A DNA stretch of 64,000 bases from Candidatus Latescibacterota bacterium. Lineage in GTDB: Bacteria; Latescibacterota; UBA2968. A program made the position numbers and the translations under genes. Below, one piece after another: positions 58,949 to 64,000 of this stretch. The stretch's first letter is position 1. Each line of letters opens with the position of its first letter. Where the stretch lies: the NCBI GenBank assembly GCA_022823725.1, contig JAJEHL010000004.1, positions 16,622-80,621 of the forward strand, read 5' to 3'. The notes under the pieces are model-generated. The model was not told the origin of the DNA. It saw only the letters and a program-made list of their open reading frames with translations, and ran no database searches.

Positions 58949-59506
58949 ATGGTTTCTACTTCTGACTTTCGCAATGGTATGGTTATTCGCCTGGATGGGC
59001 AGCTTTTTTTTATGACCGAGTTTGAGCATTTTAAGCCCGGCAAAGGTGCTGCGGTCGTGCGTACCAAGCTCAAGAGTGTGAGATCGGGTGCTGTGATTGA
59101 CCGCACATTCCGGTCGGGCGACAAAGTAGATGATGTCCGCCTGGAAAAACGAAAGAGCCAATACTTATATAAACAAGATACATTTTACATTTTTATGGAT
59201 ACTCGTACGTACAACCAATACGAAGTGCCCACGGAGATCGTGGGTGATGCTCAACAGCTGTTGCAGGAAAATGAGATTGTCGATGTACTGATTGCCGAGG
59301 GAAATGCCCTGGGTGTGGAACTGCCCATTTTTGTGGAATTGAAAGTCGATCAAACCGATCCCGGCTTGCGAGGCGATACGGCTACTGGTGGCACAAAGCC
59401 CGCGCGCGTGGAAACCGGGGCGACAGTGCAGGTTCCGCTATTTGTCGAGATTGGCGATGTGTTGAAAATCGATACGCGCACCCAATCTTATGTCGAACGG
59501 GTTTAG
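58949..59506 (+). CDS. efp: elongation factor P
   Basis: STSDFRNGMVIRLDGQLFFMTEFEHFKPGKGAAVVRTKLKSVRSG. Confidence 0.97.
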   Translation: MVSTSDFRNGMVIRLDGQLFFMTEFEHFKPGKGAAVVRTKLKSVRSGAVIDRTFRSGDKVDDVRLEKRKSQYLYKQDTFYIFMDTRTYNQYEVPTEIVGDAQQLLQENEIVDVLIAEGNALGVELPIFVELKVDQTDPGLRGDTATGGTKPARVETGATVQVPLFVEIGDVLKIDTRTQSYVERV

Positions 59507-59515
59507 GAGATTACT

Positions 59516-59995
59516 GTGAAAATTTCCAAGCAGATAATAGCGAGTGCAAAAGAACTCATCGATCTGATTGGTGCCGATGATGTGGAGGAAGTCGAAATTG
59601 AGCGCAAGCTCTTTGGGCGCGGACGCATTCGCATTGTGCGCGCCAGCCAACAAGCCCCCATTGTGCAAACGCTGGCCGCACCGCCAGCGTCAGCATCTGC
59701 ACCTGTTGATGTGACGAAGACAGAAGATGCTATAAGTGAAGACGATGGGCGCTATCACACTTTGCGCTCGCCTATGGTGGGTATGTTCTACCAATCGCCA
59801 AACCCCGAGGCACCGCCTTATGCAACAGAAGGCGATGAGGTGGCGAGAGGGCAGACCCTGTGTATTATTGAAGCCATGAAAATTATGAATGAAATCGAGT
59901 GTGATGTGAATGGTCGGGTAGTGCGCGTACTGGTTGAAAATGCCGCGCCCGTCGAATACAACACACCCTTGTTTTTAATTGATCCACAAAAGTAG
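59516..59995 (+). CDS. accB: biotin carboxyl carrier protein of acetyl-CoA carboxylase
   Basis: IIEAMKIMNEIECDVNGRVVRVL biotinylation motif. Confidence 0.97.
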   Translation: MKISKQIIASAKELIDLIGADDVEEVEIERKLFGRGRIRIVRASQQAPIVQTLAAPPASASAPVDVTKTEDAISEDDGRYHTLRSPMVGMFYQSPNPEAPPYATEGDEVARGQTLCIIEAMKIMNEIECDVNGRVVRVLVENAAPVEYNTPLFLIDPQK

Positions 59996-60086
59996 TCGTG
60001 CCCTTTCGGGGATGCCCGTTCACTGATTGCCCTCCCCCGGCGAATGAGCAGGCCCTATTGACCTTTCCTTTTTTGAGATCATACCT

Positions 60087-61430
60087 TTGTTTGAAAAAGT
60101 TCTCATTGCCGACCGCGGCGAGATTGCTCTGCGTATTATCCGAGCCTGTAAAGAGTTAGGCCTGAAAACCGTTGCGGTTTATTCTGAAGCGGATAGCAAT
60201 TCGCTACATGTCGGTATGGCCGATGAAGATGTTTGTATTGGCCCGCCCCCCGGCGAGCAAAGCTATCGAAATATTCCGCGGATCTTAAGTGCTGCCGAAG
60301 TGACCAATGCCGATGCGATTCATCCGGGCTATGGCCCTCTGGCCGAGAATGCCGAGTTTGCCGAAATTTGCGGCACCTGCGGCATTGTTTTTATTGGTCC
60401 ATCTGCAGAATCGATACGCAAGATGGGCGATAAGGCTATCGCACGAGATACCATGCAAGGAGCCGGTGTGCCCGTTGCGCCGGGTACGGGGGTTTTGGAT
60501 AGCTATGAGGAAGCCCATGAAGTTGCGCGTGACATTGGATATCCCGTGCGCCTCAAAGCCGTGGCAGGCGGGGGCGGACGGGGAATGCGTACTGTATTTT
60601 CAGAGAGCGAGTTAGAACGCGCCTGGCAAATGGCACAGGCCGAGGCACGGGCGGCGTTTACATCTGGCGCGCTCTATTTGGAAAAAGAGATTGTGCAGCC
60701 CCGGCATGTGGAGATTCAAGTGTTGGGAGATTTGGCGGGACGTATTGTGCATTTGGGGGAACGAGAGTGTTCGGTTCAGCGACGGCATCAAAAGCTTATT
60801 GAAGAGTCGCCTTCACCCGTAGTTGATGACGCCATGCGCCAGCGTATGGGAGAGGCGGCTATCAAGGGTGCTTTCGCGGTTGGATATGCCAGTGCTGGCA
60901 CGGTTGAGTTTTTGCTCGATGCTTCCGGAGATTTTTATTTTTTAGAAATGAATACGCGGATCCAGGTTGAGCATCCGGTTACAGAGACGGTGGCAAGTCT
61001 CGATCTGGTCAAATGGCAGATCCGTATCGCAGCCGGTGCGTCTCTTTCACTTTCTCAAGATCTACTTGATTTCAAAGGACATGCTATTGAGTGTCGTATC
61101 AATGCCGAAGACCCCGAGCATAATTTCAGGCCCTCGCCCGGCACAATTACTTCTTTTCATATGCCGGGAGGCCCGGGTATTCGCATTGATTCACACGTAT
61201 ATACGGGATATACGGTTCCCCCGCAGTACGATTCCCTTTTGGCCAAGCTCATCGGATATGGGGACACGCGCGATGAGGCAATTGCACGGGCAGTGCGTGC
61301 GCTCGAAGAGTTTGTGATCGAAGGCGTGCCAACGACTATTCCCTTTCACCTCCATGCTTTGCAACACGAGGATTTTAGAACGGGACGAGCAACAACAGAA
61401 TTTGTGAGCAAGTTGGGCTACGGTGGGTGA
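60087..61430 (+). CDS. accC: biotin carboxylase
   Basis: [50 protein letters not shown]. Confidence 0.97.
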   Translation: MFEKVLIADRGEIALRIIRACKELGLKTVAVYSEADSNSLHVGMADEDVCIGPPPGEQSYRNIPRILSAAEVTNADAIHPGYGPLAENAEFAEICGTCGIVFIGPSAESIRKMGDKAIARDTMQGAGVPVAPGTGVLDSYEEAHEVARDIGYPVRLKAVAGGGGRGMRTVFSESELERAWQMAQAEARAAFTSGALYLEKEIVQPRHVEIQVLGDLAGRIVHLGERECSVQRRHQKLIEESPSPVVDDAMRQRMGEAAIKGAFAVGYASAGTVEFLLDASGDFYFLEMNTRIQVEHPVTETVASLDLVKWQIRIAAGASLSLSQDLLDFKGHAIECRINAEDPEHNFRPSPGTITSFHMPGGPGIRIDSHVYTGYTVPPQYDSLLAKLIGYGDTRDEAIARAVRALEEFVIEGVPTTIPFHLHALQHEDFRTGRATTEFVSKLGYGG

Positions 61431-61472
61431 AGCCCATTCTCAGCCATAGGCAAAGGTATAAAGGAGCAGAAA

Positions 61473-61856
61473 ATGTCGGATATTCCAGAAGATTTACTTT
61501 TTAACAGCGATCACGACTGGGTTCGGATTGAGGGCGATACGGGCACATGTGGGATTACGGATTACGCGCAGGGAGAGCTGGGCGATATTGTGTTTTTAGA
61601 ATTGCCAGAGCCTGGCGATTTTGTTACCCAGGGGGAATCCTATGGCATAATTGAAGCGGTTAAGACTGTGTCCGATCTCATTGCACCGGTTTCGGGTGAG
61701 GTGGTTGATGTCAATATCCAGTTGACAGATGATGCTGCTCTGGTCAATGACGAGCCTTATGGAGAGGGATGGATGATTCAAGTGCGCCTTTCAGATCCTT
61801 CAGAGACAGAGTTTTTAATGGATGCACATGCCTATGCGGGTCTGGTTGATGAGTAA
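61473..61856 (+). CDS. gcvH: glycine cleavage system H protein
   Basis: HDWVRIEGDTGTCGITDYAQGELGDIVFLELPEPG; GIIEAVKTVSDLIAPVSGEV. Confidence 0.97.
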   Translation: MSDIPEDLLFNSDHDWVRIEGDTGTCGITDYAQGELGDIVFLELPEPGDFVTQGESYGIIEAVKTVSDLIAPVSGEVVDVNIQLTDDAALVNDEPYGEGWMIQVRLSDPSETEFLMDAHAYAGLVDE

Positions 61857-61977
61857 GAGATGTTGCACTATTTTGCCCGATCTGTGAGAAAGATGGTTGT
61901 GCGATGAGAGCAAAGACTGGTGCCAATTCTGAATTTGAAGACCATGCTACCGACAAATTTCGAGGCACCCTGGATGC

Positions 61978-62016
61978 GGCCGAGTACAAGCATGTTGTGC
62001 TCGGCCTTATTTTTTG
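61978..62016 (+). terminator. intrinsic terminator
   Basis: GGCCGAGtACAAgcatgTTGTgCTCGGCC then TTATTTTTT. Confidence 0.8.
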
Positions 62017-62154
62017 ATTACATTTTAGAATGAACACAATCTGTAAACCTCTATTCACTATGAGTCTATCAAAACTCCGTAATGCCTTGCTACCTGAGCT
62101 TTTTTTAGGCAAATTCTACCTAAGAAAAGCAGAAGAATTGGTAGAGACAAAGAT

Positions 62155-63885
62155 ATGAGCAAAACGACACCATCTTTAGTTCCCGATAACCTCCGTCCAT
62201 ATCTGGCTGAGATTGCAGAGCGGCTTTTATCGGGGCATGCCGCTGTTATGGTCGGGGCTGGATTCAGCAAAAATGCCACGCCAAATAGTGCTTCAGGTTC
62301 TGGTTTTCCTGACTGGTCCCAACTCGGGGATATATTTTACGAGAAAATCCACGGCAGGAAACCCGGTAATCAAAGCAAATATCTCAATGTGCTTAAACTG
62401 GCAGATGAGGTGGAGGCCGCGTTCGGGAGGCCCGCGCTAGATCAGATGTTGCGCAATGCTATTCCAGATTATGATTACGAACCATCACCATTACATGAGG
62501 ATTTGCTTAACCTACCTTGGTCGGACGTATTCACGACCAATTATGATACGTTGCTGGAACGGGCAAGGAATGCAGTTACTTCGCAAAGGTATGAAGTAGT
62601 TATCAATAAGGAAGACCTGATCAATTCTGAAAGACCACGGATTGTTAAACTTCACGGCAGCTTCTCATCAGATCCACAATTTATCATTACCGAGGAAGAT
62701 TATAGGTGTTATCCTGAGGATTTTGCTCCTTTTGTAAATACCGTTCGGCAAGCACTCCTGGAGAATACACTTTGTCTGATTGGTTTTTCTGGAGATGATC
62801 CCAATTTCTTACAGTGGATCGGCTGGATACGTGACAACTTGGGGCAAAAAAATTCTCCTAAAATGTACCTTATTGGTCTGTTTAGCTTATCGGAGGCTGA
62901 AAAAAAACTTCTCGAACGGCGTAATATCGTTTTGGTTGATCTATCTGAATACCCTGATGTAAGTGGAAATCACTACAAGGCATTGGAACAGTTTCTTGAT
63001 TACCTGCTCTCAAGAAAGGCAGAAGATAACAGGCTTGGTTGGCCAGAAAATCCAGAAGATAATGAACTCCAGCATCCTGACCTGCAATCTGTAAATCTGG
63101 CACAGCTTTCCAAATTTCTCTCAGTTTGGAAAAAACAGCGTCTTTTATATCCGGGATGGGTGGTTGTTCCCGAAGACCGTCGAGGTTCTCTTTGGTCATT
63201 TATCGAACACTGGATCAATTATCTCCCTGTGCAAGATAACCTTCCTAACTTTATTGATCTTGAATTTGCCTTTGAGTTGAACTGGCGTATGGAGAAATGT
63301 CTATGTCCAACTCCGAATGAACAAATAGCATTTTTTGAAGCAATATTGGATCGGTATTTACCTCTATCAGATATGGAGACGCCGCTTGAACAAATTTCCG
63401 CGACTTCAGAGGAGATGAACGCACGAGAGCTGACAAGGAATGACATCAGGAACATGTGTCATCATTTGCTCCTTTCGATGATGCGCTACTATCGTGAAGA
63501 AGGACTTTTGGACAATTGGGAAGCATGGCGTGACAAGATTCAACGAGATATGGTGCATCTATCCTCAGAGCATAAAGCCAACTTTCACTATGAATGCGCC
63601 CTTTTTTGCTTTTTTGGACTGAATTTACCGGGACTCAAAAAACAACTTACAGAATGGCCGGTTAATGAATCTATGCCATTCTGGGAGGCAAAAAGGGCAG
63701 GATTGCTTGCAGAAATTGGACAAGTAGAAGAGGCAAAGAATATTCTCGAAAATTCGCTGACAAATATCCGATCCAAATTGAACCTCAAACCCATTACAAC
63801 AGATTACTCTTTAGTTTCACAGGAAGCGTTTGTAATGCTGTTACTGAAATATGTACAAATGGAGTTACCCCGCTTTAGTGGATAG
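62155..63885 (+). CDS. SIR2-like (SIR2_2) NAD-binding protein, putative defence effector, possibly truncated
   Basis: AAVMVGAGFSKNA; FTTNYDTLLERA; RIVKLHGSF; CLIGFSGDDPNFLQW; abuts an IS3-type transposase. Confidence 0.8.
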   Translation: MSKTTPSLVPDNLRPYLAEIAERLLSGHAAVMVGAGFSKNATPNSASGSGFPDWSQLGDIFYEKIHGRKPGNQSKYLNVLKLADEVEAAFGRPALDQMLRNAIPDYDYEPSPLHEDLLNLPWSDVFTTNYDTLLERARNAVTSQRYEVVINKEDLINSERPRIVKLHGSFSSDPQFIITEEDYRCYPEDFAPFVNTVRQALLENTLCLIGFSGDDPNFLQWIGWIRDNLGQKNSPKMYLIGLFSLSEAEKKLLERRNIVLVDLSEYPDVSGNHYKALEQFLDYLLSRKAEDNRLGWPENPEDNELQHPDLQSVNLAQLSKFLSVWKKQRLLYPGWVVVPEDRRGSLWSFIEHWINYLPVQDNLPNFIDLEFAFELNWRMEKCLCPTPNEQIAFFEAILDRYLPLSDMETPLEQISATSEEMNARELTRNDIRNMCHHLLLSMMRYYREEGLLDNWEAWRDKIQRDMVHLSSEHKANFHYECALFCFFGLNLPGLKKQLTEWPVNESMPFWEAKRAGLLAEIGQVEEAKNILENSLTNIRSKLNLKPITTDYSLVSQEAFVMLLLKYVQMELPRFSG

Positions 63886-63892
63886 TGTGGCA

Positions 63893-64000
63893 CTTTCAAC
63901 CCAATCACCTTTTGCCATCAGTTTTTCATAGGTGATGGGCGATTGATACTTCAGTGCAGAGTGTCTGCGGTGAGGATTATACCACCCTTCAATATACTCG
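63893..64000 (-). mobile_element. IS3-family transposase C-terminus (element extends beyond window)
   Basis: Reverse-strand translation EYIEGWYNPHRRHSALKYQSPITYEKLMAKGDWVESA: integrase-core tail (YNxxRRHSALxYxSP). Confidence 0.85.

Noticed and set aside
1-64000. CRISPR arrays and rRNA genes
   Set aside because: No regularly spaced direct repeats and no rRNA-like stretches were seen on either strand; no complete tRNA was found by eye either.

Overview
The window looks like chromosomal DNA from one bacterium. It mixes three kinds of content: a conserved housekeeping backbone (about 27-43 kb and 50-62 kb), mosaic accessory DNA (about 1-22 kb), and a gene-fragment graveyard (about 45.6-49.3 kb). 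Housekeeping genes include ispH, rplM-rpsI, rpsB-tsf-frr, aroC, mutY, rdgB-rph, smpB, mnmG, bioB, efp-accB-accC and gcvH. Taxonomy was not determined. Most notable signals, from direct reading: (1) About 0.6-14 kb is a same-strand run of functionally unrelated genes (GNATs, methyltransferases, HigBA, APH(3')-like kinase, MFS, CHAT/caspase-like protein). Five short structured, partly related repeats sit 3' of these genes and resemble integron attC sites; no integrase is in the window. (2) At 29.03-29.31 kb there is a compact promoter, strong SD, 11-codon ORF, mutually exclusive stems and terminator, just upstream of rplM; it looks like an undescribed cis-regulatory or small RNA. (3) At 39.9-45.6 kb a predicted cytoplasmic Reg_prop-propeller/Y_Y_Y/sigma54-AAA+/Fis protein is divergent from a canonical -24/-12 promoter with tandem upstream repeats, driving a micro-ORF and a secreted, frameshifted protein. 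(4) Several gene remnants keep both termini in frame but have lost the middle. (5) A SIR2-family putative defence gene stops next to an IS3-family transposase end at the right edge. All family calls are from motif recognition; no searches were run.
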